Positions 10,083 to 23,100 of a stretch of DNA of 64,000 nucleotides are shown here, one piece after another. The stretch covers positions 54,420 to 118,419 of the forward strand of contig MNCI01002693.1 in the NCBI GenBank assembly GCA_015680685.1, written 5' to 3'. The notes under the pieces were generated by a model. That model had not been told where the DNA came from. It searched no databases and saw nothing but the letters and a program-made list of their open reading frames with translations. The stretch is from Gnetum montanum (Eukaryota > Streptophyta > Gnetopsida > Gnetales > Gnetaceae). Both the position numbers and the translations under genes were made by a program. Position 1 is the stretch's first letter. Each line of letters opens with the position of its first letter.

Positions 10083-11760
10083 TGTAGGGGGTCACACTGG
10101 TTGACCAGCCCAGAAAAAGCCTAAAAAGATGAATTTAAAATGTCAAATTGGAGTGGTTGAAGAGCATGAGAGGCCCAGAACATGGTTGAGGACAAAAGGA
10201 ATGGAAATCAAGCTAGGAAAAAGAGTCATGGGTAGGAGAACATGGTGAGAAAGGACTCTGCGGGAAAAAAATCGAGCAATGAATAACATGGAAACAAGCC
10301 ACCAACCAATCAAGAGGATGGAAGATTAACAAACAGCACCAAGAATCTACAAGTAGATCCTCCCCATAGTAGGCGATAGCCTTCATAGCCCTTGCATATC
10401 CCCAACGTCGAGGTCTGTGGGCCCCGAGGCTAAGGAATGATGATCGTACGTTAATACACCCATCCATGAGAACCTGCCAAGGCATGAGAAGTTCACGGAA
10501 ATCATGACAACTACCAAAACATAAGATTAGAAGTGAGGTGAGTCATGGAGAGAAGTGGGTAAAGAGAGAGGAGGGAGGTTTAGAATGCCAACTTTAGGTC
10601 ACATGAAACCCCATGTGAAGTTGTGGTTAAGTGACCCGATAGGACTTATCCCAAGTTCAAACCTAGAACCATCCACATCTAGTGGCATTGCAGCAACATA
10701 CAAAGACCTGTCCACCCCCCAAATAGATAGAAATGCACCCACAGAGAACCACCACTCCAACAGACATAAGAGGACGAAAGTGAAACGGGACCAAGTTAGA
10801 GGGGATGAAGGAAGTCCCATAACTAGTGCTTGTGGTCCATGAGAGGTGGTTTAAGGGGTGTGCTTTGAATTCCCACATGGTTAAGATGTTATTCTTATGT
10901 TTTCTTTTTTTTTTGTGGGGACCACACCATGCAAAGACTCATGCTTGTGCGCATGCATTCAACCAAGGGGTGTGCTTTGAATCCTCATGTTTTTTTTTGT
11001 TTCTCTTCTTTTTTTTTCTATTTTCAATGAGGACCACACTAGGAAAGGTCAAACTGCCACAGAGCTTCTGTGTAGAGAAGAAATTGGAGTGGGAAGAAAT
11101 CTATAAGGGCACCCCTGCCACCCATGGGGTATAAAAGGATGATAAATGTTGCATTCCCCTTGAAGTCACACTCGATTCAAACCATTGGGCCATCCCTGAA
11201 TCTAAGAACTACACAAGTCACACATTCATTACAATGTCTTTAAGTGAAAAGGGGTTGCATGTTTCCAAGAGTAGGAAAACCATGGAGTGGGTGAATGGAT
11301 GGATGACGTGGAATCACTGCTAATATTATGAGGTGAAAGTAGATGCAAAAAACCAAGAACAACCATGCGAGGACAAGAGCAAGGTAAAATAAGTGGCTAT
11401 TTCCAGTGACCCATCGCAACGAAAACCATCCATGCCAAACCTGATGACAATAAGATGGCTAATTAGCGATCACATGAAAATGAAACACAGACATACATAT
11501 AAATAACAACAACAAAGAAATGGAAAAAAAATACTTAAAGAAAGGAAAAAATAGCAAGAATTGGCAAACGTATGAACGATGTTGAAAAACAAAAAAATGT
11601 AAAACAAAAATTTCAAAAATAGTGAGGGGTGTAGTAGACTGGGTTAGCATGGAGGACGTCTCCCCCACGACTGGGTGGAAAGGAGGAGACACGAAAAATG
11701 AAATGAGGTTGTCTCGATGATGATGAGGTGGTAGCACTGGTTGAGTGGAGCTCTTAGAAA
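10083..11760 (-). other. R3 post-integrase spacer
   Basis: Non-coding spacer on the minus strand. It begins with the internal polypurine-like tract (AGTCGTGGGGGAG, 11673-11659) and includes a duplicated block: AAGGGGTGTGCTTTGAAT near 10855 and again near 10966, each followed by a T-rich run and GGACCACAC. The open frames here, such as 10555-10842 and 10826-11134, are spacer translations without family signal. Confidence 0.7.
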
Positions 11761-12639
11761 GGTTTGAGTTCCAAGGGCTCTTGTTTGAAGCTTTCAGGGA
11801 TGTGCAAATTTCCCCATTCACCATGGTCATCAACAATGGACACTTCCCAGATTCACCCACTTGAAAGTCCACCTCTTCCAAATGGTCCATGCTTTCTATG
11901 TAGGCACTGACAAGCTCCTCAGATGGCACCCCGGAAGATGGATGAGGGGACTTCCTAGATTAGTTAATTTCTGGGGAAGGTGACCTGCCTTTATCCAATC
12001 TATCACTGCATGTGTCAGCATGACCATTTTTACGTTGGAGGGTGTTTGGGTTGAAGGCTAATTGAGAGGTGAAATAGTGAAGGTGGTTTGAGGTTTATAG
12101 GCACCAACCATAGGTGGGTGTAAGGGTGTGCATACATTATTGGGTCGGAAGAAGGGACGTTTCCATGGCTTGGCTTTCGGTCCACTTGGCTGAGGAGTCA
12201 GTTGTATGTTGACAACCCTCATAGCATGGCGTTGCTATGGCTAAGATGGAATTTTTCCTTGCATAGGTGGATCAGGTGGTAGCTGAGTGGGATGTTGTGG
12301 AGAAGGAGTGGTAGGAGAAGGTGATGGAGGGTAGTAGAGATGTGGGTTTTCCCCCCTGGGTAATGGAGAATGTGGTCAGAAATATTCTAGGGGGTTGTAA
12401 TAATTCTGAAATGTGGTGTGACTGGAAGAGTCCCGTGGAGAGACTGGTTGCTGAACGTAGTACCCATAGGGATATGGTTATTAGTAAGGGTACTGCTACC
12501 TTGGAGGTGGCATTCCCCACGCTTGTGGGTGCTACCACTGCTAAAAGTGTTCATAAGGTTGCGGTGGCGCTCCACTTGGATAATATCCTTATTACTATTG
12601 ATGAAATTGCCTTGGGTTGCCTTGTGGGTAAGGCAACCT
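11761..12639 (-). pseudogene. R3 gag tail and pre-RT remnant, joined to the spacer by a pol deletion
   Basis: On the minus strand the gag ends in a low-complexity H/P/Q/Y-rich tail (12575-12387). Then comes AYIESMDHLEEVD (from about 11905), the counterpart of AYVEGMDKIEQVH that precedes RT in R5. Just after the LEL(K) residues the sequence jumps to the post-integrase spacer at about 11761-11768, where CTCAAACC is shared by both sides. Protease, RT, RNase H and integrase are therefore deleted, probably through a short microhomology (inference). Confidence 0.75.
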
Positions 12640-14517
12640 TCAGGGTGTTTGTTGCCTTGCCAGGTGAGGATTCAACGCATACACCCCAAACTCTTGGAGA
12701 TGTGACACCATAGGATAACACCCCTTAGAATGTTCGTATTGGCATATGCCACATTCATCATCCTCCTCTGTGTCTAAGTCTACAACATGTTCTGCTATAG
12801 CAACTTTGCCCTTACCCTTATGTTGGGCACATTCAGCTTTCTTCTTCCTACGTCGATCATGATCATTACCTTGTTCTCTGGACTCTTCTGCAATTTTCAG
12901 CACACTTTGGAATTTTTCATCCAAAGAGTCCCACATCTTATCAACCTTTGCCAATATTTCAGATGCAAACTTTTGTAAGGGCAAGGCTTTTTGGTTCATC
13001 GCTGCTTACAGTGGTGATTCCTCCTCATCTTCACAAAATCAGACTTCCCTCTTTCTGATGAAAGGATCCCAGTTAAACTCCTCTACACTCTCCTTCTTTC
13101 TGAGTTTCCCTTCTTCTTTGGCCACTTGCTCAATGAGGTGCTGTAGTTGATGGGCCCTCAATTCTGATAATCATCCTTGGGCATACATGCCAAGGATCTT
13201 TCTTATTTCAAAGTGGAACCCATCAATGATATGGTAAAGTTGTGCTTGCTGAGAGTAGCCATGACCATGGCACCAATGTAATAATGAATAGTACCTACTC
13301 ATGGCGGCATCCAAAGGTTCATGATTACCTTGCTTCCACCCTTGGATCTAACGTCTCAGATTCACCACTTTGGAGTAGGTTTAATACTTGTCATTGAAGA
13401 TCGCAAGCATTGTACTCCATCTTCTAATTGATTCCAGTTCCAAAGACCGGTACCAACTTTCTGCTTCCTTGATGAGTGTGCGAGGGAACAACTTAAGCTC
13501 TTGCCAATCATTATCAATATTCTATAGGGTGCAAGCATCATGGAACACTTGCAAGTGAGTTTGCAGATCACAATTGTATCCCCCTTCAAACTTGGGGATG
13601 TTGTTCATATCAATGCGTTTGATCCGGCTATCCTTTAAGTGCTTACTAGGGATTTGAACTACCTTGGCAATATGGAGCATGCTCCGAGTAGCCAACAATG
13701 GCTCAACCGAGTCATAATCCTCTTGAGCACCACGATGTCTATGACGATTCCGGCTGCCCCTCCTTTCATGATGGTGAGGCTCGCATGATTGGTCACATGC
13801 TTCCTCACGCTATTCCTCTTGGCCCTTACGACCACCACCACCTCGCTCCTTTCTACCACGGTTATGATTAGAGTCTGAACTGGATGAAGGTAGTGGGGAG
13901 CGAGATGATGGAGAAGAGGGAGAGGGATCACCATCACCTTGGTGTCGATCTCCCCCTCTGCTCTGGCGATGACCACAATTTTCCTATCCATCCTTGCTTG
14001 TGCTATGAACTTTCCCACGTGACCCTCCATCGTCCTAGGGGTCCTGGTCACTTGCTTGCTTATTCTAGATGATGGATTGAATGACCTGATGTCCTAGAGG
14101 AAGTTCGACTGAATGGGAATCATGAAAGATGGGCTCCCCATCATCTTGCAGCCTTTTCAAGAATAAGGGACTACTGAATTATTTCCCCTTCATGCGTTCG
14201 TACCGTTCTGCCTACTGCTGATCTTGTACCCATTGGGCCTCAGTGGGATGATAGTCCCGGTAGTCATGATCCTCCATGACGTACTCCATACCACGGTCCT
14301 GGATGCCCAGTTTGGCAAGATTGTGGAATAGCATTCCAAGAGTCGATCGGTCAGGCAATAGTATGATGTTGCCTTCCATGTCCTGCCATCGCGAATGTTC
14401 ATCCTGATGTAGGATGAAGGTGAAGTCGGGGACATATTCATCTAGATGCTTGTATACCACCTGACATTCTTATGGTACCAATGGGTTGGATCCATCTTGC
14501 CTGTGAGAAGAAGACAT
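12640..14517 (-). pseudogene. R3 gag
   Basis: This is the structural capsid protein gene. The start is ATG at 14517 (MSSSHRQDG), matching MSSSHRT in R8. The N-terminal segment has HLDEYVPDF and MEGNIILLPD near 14450-14350. The retrotransposon gag domain lies around 13560-13200 (LKLFPRTLIKEAESWYR, YYSLLHWCHGHGYSQ, YHIIDGFHFEIRKILG). The C-terminal part, 12999-12640, is open and ends in CGICQYEHSKGC (12757-12704), a C-X2-C-X3-H-X3-C pattern unlike the usual CCHC knuckle. Several nonsense codons, for example at residue 15 or so, show it is dead. The start at 14517 is in frame with the downstream segments beginning at 14460 and 12999. Confidence 0.85.
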
Positions 14518-14664
14518 ATTAGATATTAGATGATCCATTTAATCAGTGTACTTTACCTTTTCCTTAGTCCACCTAGTGTGCATAAGTTTTACTATCCTGG
14601 GTCCATTCCAACGATGTGAATAACAAGTTTGCTAAGGTTAATTGACACATGCAAGACTAACAAT

Positions 14665-14682
14665 CCCCAGCAACGGTGCTAA
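14665..14682 (-). promoter_or_regulatory. R3 primer-binding site (tRNA-Asp type)
   Basis: On the minus strand TAGCACCGTTGCTGGGGA follows the LTR end by one base. It matches 15 of 18 bases of the complement of the plant tRNA-Asp 3' end (TGGCGCCGTTGCCGGGGA, known from Athila/Tat elements). Confidence 0.85.
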
Positions 14683-15568
14683 TGATGAGCGGCTAGGTAC
14701 CCCTACGCCCAACCATACGAATCACGAGCAATCACACGCGACTCAGTCGAATTCCGTAGACTATAAGCACTTTTCACACACCAGACCTTAACCACGGTCG
14801 CTGTCTTCCCAATCTCACTTGTGATGTTCTAGTGGCGATGGTTAAGTGAGATTGAGGCAACTGATTTTTATGGCATTTTACTTTATCTTTTGGCGTTTAA
14901 TTAAGGTATGGAGAGTAAGGAATGAACTATTATCTAATCTATAATTATCCTAATCTGTATCTTAACTATTCCTAGCATAAGTATCTGATCCCATCTTCCA
15001 GGAACATTCTGAGCATCCCCTAACCACTATTGGGTTACTAGACGTTAAGCGGCACTGGGCTGCCAAGCGTTGGGTTTACGTTCGAGATGGTCGTATTTAT
15101 GGTTTCTACGAACTATAAATGAGTGATAGTGATAGAAATAACAACAATGGAAACTTAAGTAATTATCAAAGCATGAAAATATTAAGCTATTAAATGCATT
15201 AAATAACTAAGTCCAAATGCTACAAGGAATGCTTGAAAAGCTCGTCTTTATTGCCATTCATGCCAATGGGCTCAGATACATCAGCACTTGAATAAAGAGC
15301 CGGACACCTTTCTTACACCTACTACGAGCACTTGGAAAATATTCTAACTCTCACGGAAACAAACTGCAAGAGCTTTGCTACAACTGACAAAAAGGTACCT
15401 AGGTGAGGTGGAAGGCCCTCTTATTTATAGGCCGAAATAGGTGTCATGTAAATGGGGCCACATCGATGCATGGAAGGATGCGTTGATGGGGCCGCATCGA
15501 CACTACCATGTATACGGGACGCCATATACGTGGCCTAGTAAACGCATCGACCAATTGACACTTCATCA
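14683..15568 (-). repeat. R3 5' LTR
   Basis: Minus-strand LTR starting TGATGAAGTGTCAATTGG at 15568 and ending GCCGCTCATCA at 14683, with TATA box TATAAATAA at 15429-15421. The U3 words (GATGGGGCC, GTATAC) match the 3' LTR, but the palindrome has decayed. Target duplication ATTGT follows at 15569-15573. Confidence 0.92.
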
Positions 15569-15573
15569 ATTGT

Positions 15574-18500
15574 TAATATTAATATTAAGTACTTCAATTT
15601 AAGAGTGAAATAGTAAGTTTAAGACAAATAACATGGTAACCATTTTTATGAAAAAAAATTTAAGGTTTCATGTTACGTAATAACTTTATGGATTGTTAAT
15701 AATATTGATTACATTGAGAAAAGTGAAACAAGTGAAACTCTCGATATAATAACATGACATGGTTACAGTTTTTAACATTAAGATTTTTACTATAAAATAA
15801 TATTGATAAATGTTACATCAAGTTGATAATAACATAGTAACAGTTTTTTATTAAAAAACTTTGTATTGCTATTTTGTAATGTAAAACATTACTATTTGTA
15901 AGTTAATTATCTTTAAAACAATCTATGTTAATAGTAACTGTTTAAAATAATATTACCTTTTTATTAATAGTAACTTTGTGCTACTTATTTATAATATTAC
16001 TTTATCATTTGTATAGTTAATTACCTTTAAAATAATATCTATTAATGTTGCATTTGGTAATAGTAACATTACTCAAGTGAAGTAACATTGATTACTTCAC
16101 TATAGTGTTAAACTGTCGTAGTAATGTTGATTACTTGAAAACAATGACATAATGAGTAAAAGTGAAATGGTAACATTTTTTCTGAGAAAAAGAAAAGACG
16201 TTGTGGTACAAGTGAAATAATATCAATGAATGCTAAGGTAGGTAATAACATCTTACATAGTTTGGGTTACGTTGTAAAGTTGTCTGGGTTGCTGACCGTT
16301 ACCTGTATTATAGTAAAATAAATGATGTAAGATATTTTTGGTACCTTTGCATTTTATTAAATGTTGTTTATACCATTGAGTTTAAAAAGAGTGTATTTAA
16401 TTATTATGATAAAAAATAATGTCAAATATATTTTTGGTATCTTTGCATTTTATGGGATAGAGTTTGAGAGACTTATTTAAAATTAGAGGTGTAAGATTGT
16501 TGTAGTTAGAATCAAATGTTATTTTTTTATTGAAAAAGTTCAATGATTCATAAGATATGAATTGGGATATGATAGTAATCTTGTTAACAACCAAATTGAT
16601 CAATTTAGGTCTAATCATAATTAGAATGGGATAGTCTCTACTAATAAGAACTAGGTTGTGCATGAAGGAATTTGCAATGACAAAATGATTCACCACATTT
16701 CTCCTAGTAACTCAAGTTAATTTTGTACTTTTAGTAATGTGTATCATGGTAACTTTATTTTAAATTTTACTTTTTCATTTGATAATTTCGTTTCACTTTC
16801 TTGTGTTCATTAATTATGTTTGTCAACAAACACCATAGCATGGAAAGGAGAACAACATAACTCAATATCTTTTAATGTTTTCATTTTTGTGATAAATTAC
16901 ATTTGTCTCATAAACAGGATAACAAAATAGGAGACAACATAATGGTAGAAGCTAGCTATCACCGAGGGCATGTGAAAGGAGTAGTGCTTAATAAAAAATT
17001 GTGATTCTTATTAGTTTTATCATACTTTATATTTTAATGAGAGTTTTTTTTCTTAATGTTTCTCAACTTCCAACTTTCCAAATGAACTTTAATGGTCTCT
17101 GTTATAGTACCTATCTTATCAACTATTACACAGATTTCCTAAATATATAGGTAAATCATGTGATGTCTTTCCAATTTCACGTTTAAATTGATTATGTTTA
17201 GTATAAACATATTTGGTTTATTGGATGCATGCAAAGAGAAATATGATGTTCTGATTATGTTTTATGTTTATTTTTAGGTTACATGATTGTTCATGTGACT
17301 ATAGCACTATATGCTAGCTTTGACTTAACACGGTTTGAACATTTTTTCATGTTATTCAGTTGTTTACATGCTAACATTTGATAATGAAGCTTTAATAGGT
17401 TTGAATCCTTACTAAGCTCTTGTGTATGTTGTTTACATGTTGGTCTTGGTAAAAGGTATCACAATTATTTTTTAACCATATTTACCTACAAGATAAACAA
17501 AATTTACCTACAAGATATTTAGTTAAATTGAAACTTTGTAACTTGAAGCTTCGAAATCAAGAGTTTTACGGTAAGGGTAAAACCTCATCGTTGAGATAAA
17601 GGGAGGTTAGATTAATATCATTTTTAAGGCCATTGAATATTCATCAAAAAGTGTCAGAGAAAGAAAATGATGAAAGAAGATGATAAAGTTGTAGAGGAAA
17701 GAAATGTGGATGAACAACATGCTAACACTACACTAGTAGTTATTGTTAGTAAATATACAGTCACACTTCTACGAATGAACTTTACTCTTAACAATATAAG
17801 AAGTCCACCCCTCCATTTTTCTGATCATGGATGACTTACTTTTCTTTCTCATATAATGTCTAAGGATCTCTATCTCTTTGGATTTTGGCTGGACCCCAAA
17901 TGTAAATGTAATTTTTTCAGTAATACTCTTCCTTAGCTAAAAAAAAATTTACTATAGGTATAAAAGAAAAAATTATCACTATAATAGATGGACAATATGA
18001 CCTACCTACCATAATAGTATAGTGTCACCTCTGTTGTAGCCCAAACTCACAACTTGCTAGTTGAAAACCAATGAATTACCAGTTGAATTACCTTTTCATC
18101 TGTGAGCTTTTATGATATTAATGAAATTACTATTTTGTTTTGATAGTCATATTAGCATTACTATTAACTAGTAAATCATTATGAAAAAAATACTTCATTA
18201 CAATTCAATGATAACATTGTAAAACCGAACCATTCATTGATCATGTTTTCTTTGGGTAACATGATGTTTTAAAAATTTATAATTAAAATTAATAATAGTA
18301 TATAAATACAATAGCTACATAAATAAGATATGTTGAACTAGTAACAAAATATCATTGTATCAAAAAGGAAACACAAAACATGTGTGAATAAAACCATAAT
18401 ATACAAAGTTTATTAGATTATTAACAGATAAGTGTTGTAGTTGTTTCATCTATTACACCAAACACAAACTAATCTGGTACACAAAAAATGTTTGTGTAAT

Positions 18501-19554
18501 AGTTAGGGATAAATTTAAATCTTTGAAAAAAGTAGCTTATCTAAAACATAAAATGGAAACAATAAAGAAATCAATGTAATATACTTTAATAATATAAAAA
18601 TACTTCAATAGAGAGGTTGTTGAAGGCTTCACAATTTGTCCAATAACCTATCATCATGGTAACTGAAAATTGCTCATCAATTAAGTGAAAACCTTAAAAA
18701 TTGCCCATAAATTATGACATACACATTTTTTTTATTTTTTTATTTTTATTTTTTTGAATTGAAGGACTAATATTTATAAAAACGACTTTCAATAATCATT
18801 GAACATGGAATTTAAATTAATGTTACTAAGATAAACGGAAAAATAAAACAAAGATGACTAACTCGGAAGATTTGATTTTCCATATGATAAATACTGCAAG
18901 TATAGTTATTGGCTATTTCTTAAAAGATTTTAAAGTTAGCATATGGAAGCACAAGGAAAAGATTGAGAAAATTTTTTATGTTGTCTTCCTTATATCAAAG
19001 GTATAATACGTGAAAACCTATTCAAATATGTAAAACTATTCAAGTTAAGTAACACGATTAATGCATCATGGCAATAGATGAAAGAATAAGTATTAGTTGT
19101 CATTTTATGAAACTTTTGATTACATCAATAATAAACCCAAGGGATGAAAGAATGAGTATTTGTTATCATTTTATAAAATTATTGATTGCATTAATAATAA
19201 ACCTAGTTAGTAAGAAAAAGCCTTGGTGGCATGATTACAAGAATAAATACTTCAGAAAAACTATGTAGCATATTATTAAATAAGGTAACATGTTGGAACA
19301 ACTTTTTCCCTTCTATTTCCTGAGATGACTATCCAAACATCCTCAAAATGATGCTATATTTAGATTTTGTATTTCTAGGCTTCATGTTCTATGATATAAT
19401 GCCTCTAGTAGACAACATCTTAACTAAAAGTGAAATGTCACAGTTTTATAAGACACTAAGAAAAAAAGACATGGGAAGAAACAATTAAAGATGATATGAA
19501 TAAATTATAGATAGATAGAAATTTAGTGTTTAATAAAGATGAATGGCAAGAAAT
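15574..19554. other. AT-rich intergenic DNA without recognisable gene
   Basis: About 4 kb of very AT-rich sequence. Near 15580-16260 a loose phrase ACATGGTAAC...TTTTT recurs several times, and a palindrome GTGAAGTAA-CATTGA-TTACTTCAC lies at 16077-16100. A 96-base duplication links 16329-16360 with 16425-16457 (GGTAYCTTTGCATTTTAT). A 66-base tandem duplication covers 19077-19205 and makes a 22-residue protein repeat in the small frame 19068-19268, which I do not regard as a gene. The minus frame 16397-16696 (99 codons) matches no family I recognise. A stretch ending in poly(A) near 17890-17950 could be the 3' end of a degraded LINE, but the evidence is weak. Confidence 0.5.
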
Positions 19555-20158
19555 TGTCATAGTGACAATGGCCAATGCTTTTTAAGATTAGTTGAATTTT
19601 TGCATAAGAATTAATTTTTAGTGAAAATACAAATTTGATAAAATTAAACCCATGAGAATTTCAAAATTATAATTAAATTCATATTGCAGTTATATTTGGG
19701 AAATAATGATTTGGTACTATTTGTGCTTCAATATGCTATTTGTGGTTTGTATGCTCACTATGGTTCAGTATAAATATAAAAAAGAAAATTCACAACTTAA
19801 CATAACATTAAATTAACATCGCTATAAGTTTGATTCAAGATCATGTTACAAGTGAATTACATACTTGTCAATATGTATATATTTGACATAGAAAATCTTT
19901 TCCTATGGAATGGGGTTACAATAAGAGAATTTTAATAGGTTTTTGGGGTCCTTTTACATTATGGCTACCCTTGAAAATATTTTTAATAAAATAATAGGTA
20001 GTAACTTTTGGGCTCCCTACTTTAAAAATAACACATAAAAATTACAATAATTTGCCTCTATTCACCAAAAATGAATAATTCCTAATTAATGTGCCCATGG
20101 TAGATGACTTTAATTCATACCTTTGGTTTGTCTTAAACTTAAGTGTTTATGTGTGACA
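19555..20158 (-). repeat. R4 copia 3' LTR
   Basis: It matches the sequence upstream of the copia gag at 44286-44836, with shared words such as TTCAATATGCTATTTGTG and ATAATGATTTGGTACT against slightly changed copies. On the minus strand it starts TGTCACACATAAAC at 20158 and its end corresponds to CCAACA of the 5' copy. The exact ends are estimated, and I could not confirm a target duplication. Confidence 0.75.
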
Positions 20159-23100
20159 ATGAAAATTAACACTATCATCAATATTCCCTCATTTAATGTT
20201 AAATTTAAGTTACTTACAATTACTTGATTTGTCTTTACTTAAATCTTTATCTTCATTTATCCTTGTTATCTCAATCTTGTTGTTCAAGAATTCAATTTTA
20301 TAAAGTTGTAGAATTTTGATCATGCAATCTGCTAATTGTTCACTTACCTTCACATACTTTGTCTTAATTATACCCTCCTTGACTTCTTGCTAAAGAAAAT
20401 AGTATTTAATATCAATAAATTTAGAATTTTTTGTGAAGTGCAGACTCTTTTGATAGGCTAACTACTATTATGTTGTCACATAGTAGATTAATAGGAATAT
20501 TTACTTAAAAGTTAAGTTGTGTAAATAGGTTTTTCAAGAAAAGTACATGTTGTACATACTTTTCCATGGAATTAAATTTAGCTTCATACATTGAGAGACT
20601 AATAGAAGTTTGCTTCTTTGACTTCTAGTACATATGATTAGGATCATAATATATGATTATCCTTGAAGAAGATTTTCTATCACTTTGATCTTCCACCCAA
20701 TCAACATCCAAATATACATGAAACATTCCTACTCTTTTGATAAAATTTAATTGAAAATTTATAGTCAACTTTACATACCTTAACACATGTAAAATGCTTT
20801 GAAATATGTCTCTTTTGACTCTTGCATTAATCTGGATAGGTAAGATGTAGCAAACTGTAGATCAAGTTTTGTTTAGCATAAAAATTTAAGTGATCTAAGG
20901 ATGCTCCTATAGTTTGATGCATTAAAAAACTATGTATCATCTTTCAAGTTTAATTTTATGTTTAGATGAAGTGGATCATTTGTTGTTTTTACATCTTGAA
21001 GTCCATACTTATCAACTAGTGATTTTGCAAATCTTGTTTGATGAATTTTGAGTTCTCCTTCAACTTGATCAACTTGTATGCCAAGAAAATATTTGAGAAA
21101 ACCCTTTTCTTTCATCTCAAATTCAATCTTCATATTATTGTTAAGCTCTTCAATCAAATTATCATTAGTTTCCATGAAAACTAAACCATCTACGTAAAGT
21201 GAAATCATGATAAAATTTGTACCATCATGCTTATGATATAATGTGGACTCAAATGAGCATGTCTTGTGATTTTTCTTGATTAGAAAATATTTTATCTTTT
21301 GAAACCAAGCTTTAGATGCTTGTTTTATTCCATGGAGTGCCTTCTTTAGTTTACAAATTTTTTTTTTCTTTTCCTTCCTAAATAATGGTTGTTGGTTGAT
21401 GAACATACACTTCCTCTTCTAAGTTTCCATTTAGAAATTTTGTGTTTACATATATTTTATGTAATTTAAGATCTTTATGGGTTGTTAGAGACATCAAAAT
21501 TTTGATAGTGTCAAAATTTGCCATTGGTGCAAATATTTTTTTCATAATTAATATGCTTCTTTTGTTTAAAATTTCTTGCAACTAGTCTTGCTTTGTAGCT
21601 AAAAATTTCATCTATCTCATTGTATTTTGGTTTGAAAATACACTTGTAATCAATAATGTTCTTGTTTTTTTAGCTTTTCTACCAAATTCCATATTTCATT
21701 TTTGATAATAGCATCATACTCTTTTTGCATTGCTTATTGCCAAACTTGATCCTTCAAAGCTTCATCAATGATTTTAGGTTAAAGAGCTAGTGCTTAATAT
21801 GCAACATGACTTGTGGCTTATGATTTTATATATCTTCTATCTTAATTTTTGTCTAGTATTTGTTCTTGAGGATGAATTTTACTAACCCATGATTTTGGAT
21901 GGTAATAATTCTCTAATTTTCCAAAGTCTAAATTTTCTACTTGTTAGATTTCCTTAATTCTTATATTATTTTAAACAAATCCAACATCCCTGGTTGAGTA
22001 CCATTTTTTTCAACTAGGGTGTAACATTTATACCCACTAATTTTGTTGTCATAGGCCAAAAAATTTCCCCTTAACTTTCCCCTTAAGTTTGTCAAGTAAT
22101 TGATTTGGAATTTTTATATAGCACAAACATTGAAACACTTTCATGTGCTTCAAGTTGAGAGTTCTCTTGTACAACAATTCAAAAGGTGTTTTGTCATTGC
22201 TTGATGTAGTGATTAAGCTATTGAGAGTCTAAGTAGCCATGTGTATGGTAAATATACATGTTTCAACAAACATATACATATTTCTTGTATTACTTTATTC
22301 TTTTTTTTAGTTACTCGATTTCTTTGAGGTGCACAATCACTTATGGTTTATTGTGGATTCCATTCTTATTGTAATAATTTTTAAATTATGGGGAAATAAA
22401 CTCTTTATCTTTGTTTAATCTAATTGCTTTGATTTTAAAGCTAAGTTTATTTTTCATTACCTTGTGAAAATTCTAGAAAGTAACAAGAGTCTAAAAAAAG
22501 GATTATCACCCAAAGGCTTAAGGCTCATCTTGCTAAGGTAAGATATCAGGAGGGTCAATAGATAAGTTAAAGCCTAATCTCTTTCTACTAACTATGCCCA
22601 AGCTTGAAACTTGGTCTTACAACTTGAGAAAAAATCATCTTACCATCACTCCAAGTAGTGGTCCTTTAAAAAGTACTATGAAAGTGATCTTTTAAATTTA
22701 GAATATGTTTAAGTAAATCTAGTGCAATCATTAATGATAATATAAAAACATCTTACACCTTTAAGTTTTGTATTTAGCATCAATCCAACAAGATCCATGT
22801 GCAATAATTCGAAGGTCATTTTATACTTCTCATGTATTTTTTATGGGGTAAGGTCTTTTGTTTATATTTTAAACATACATCACATACTTCATTAGGTGTA
22901 TTTCTAATGGTGACTCCTTTTGTAGTTTTTTTTATTAGTTTTTCAATGTTAAGATAAGGTGCATGTCTTAACCTTCAATGCTATAATCTTTCTTCATCAA
23001 AATATTGATTTTGATGGATGACATCTTGTTGTTGATCTCAATAATTTGTTGGTGGTCTTCTTGCTAATTTTCATATGTTTCTTGATCCTCATTAACATTG

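Larger units (their letters stand above)
5461..15568 (-). mobile_element. R3: complete pol-less Ty3/gypsy retrotransposon
   Basis: Two LTRs in the same orientation (5461-6392 and 14683-15568) flank about 8.3 kb and are bounded by a 5-base duplication ATTGT (5456-5460 and 15569-15573). On the minus strand the order is 5' LTR, tRNA-Asp primer site, gag, remnant of the pre-RT region, post-integrase spacer, internal promoter-like block, extra ORF, polypurine tract, 3' LTR. Protease, RT, RNase H and integrase are missing, so it would need enzymes in trans. The LTRs differ by scattered substitutions and a block near 5575-5597 absent from the 5' LTR, so the insertion is not recent. Confidence 0.93.

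Noticed and set aside
11459-11929. 156-codon minus frame starting MPSEELVSAYIES
   Set aside because: Only the first 50 or so codons are retrotransposon pre-RT text. The rest reads across the deletion junction into non-coding spacer with a false hydrophobic tail, so it is not a membrane protein gene.
14665-14682. tRNA gene
   Set aside because: Only the 18-base tRNA-Asp 3' complement is present, next to an LTR; it is a primer-binding site. No cloverleaf.
16397-16696. 99-codon minus frame in AT-rich DNA
   Set aside because: Composition follows the AT-rich background and I recognise no family; not called as a gene.
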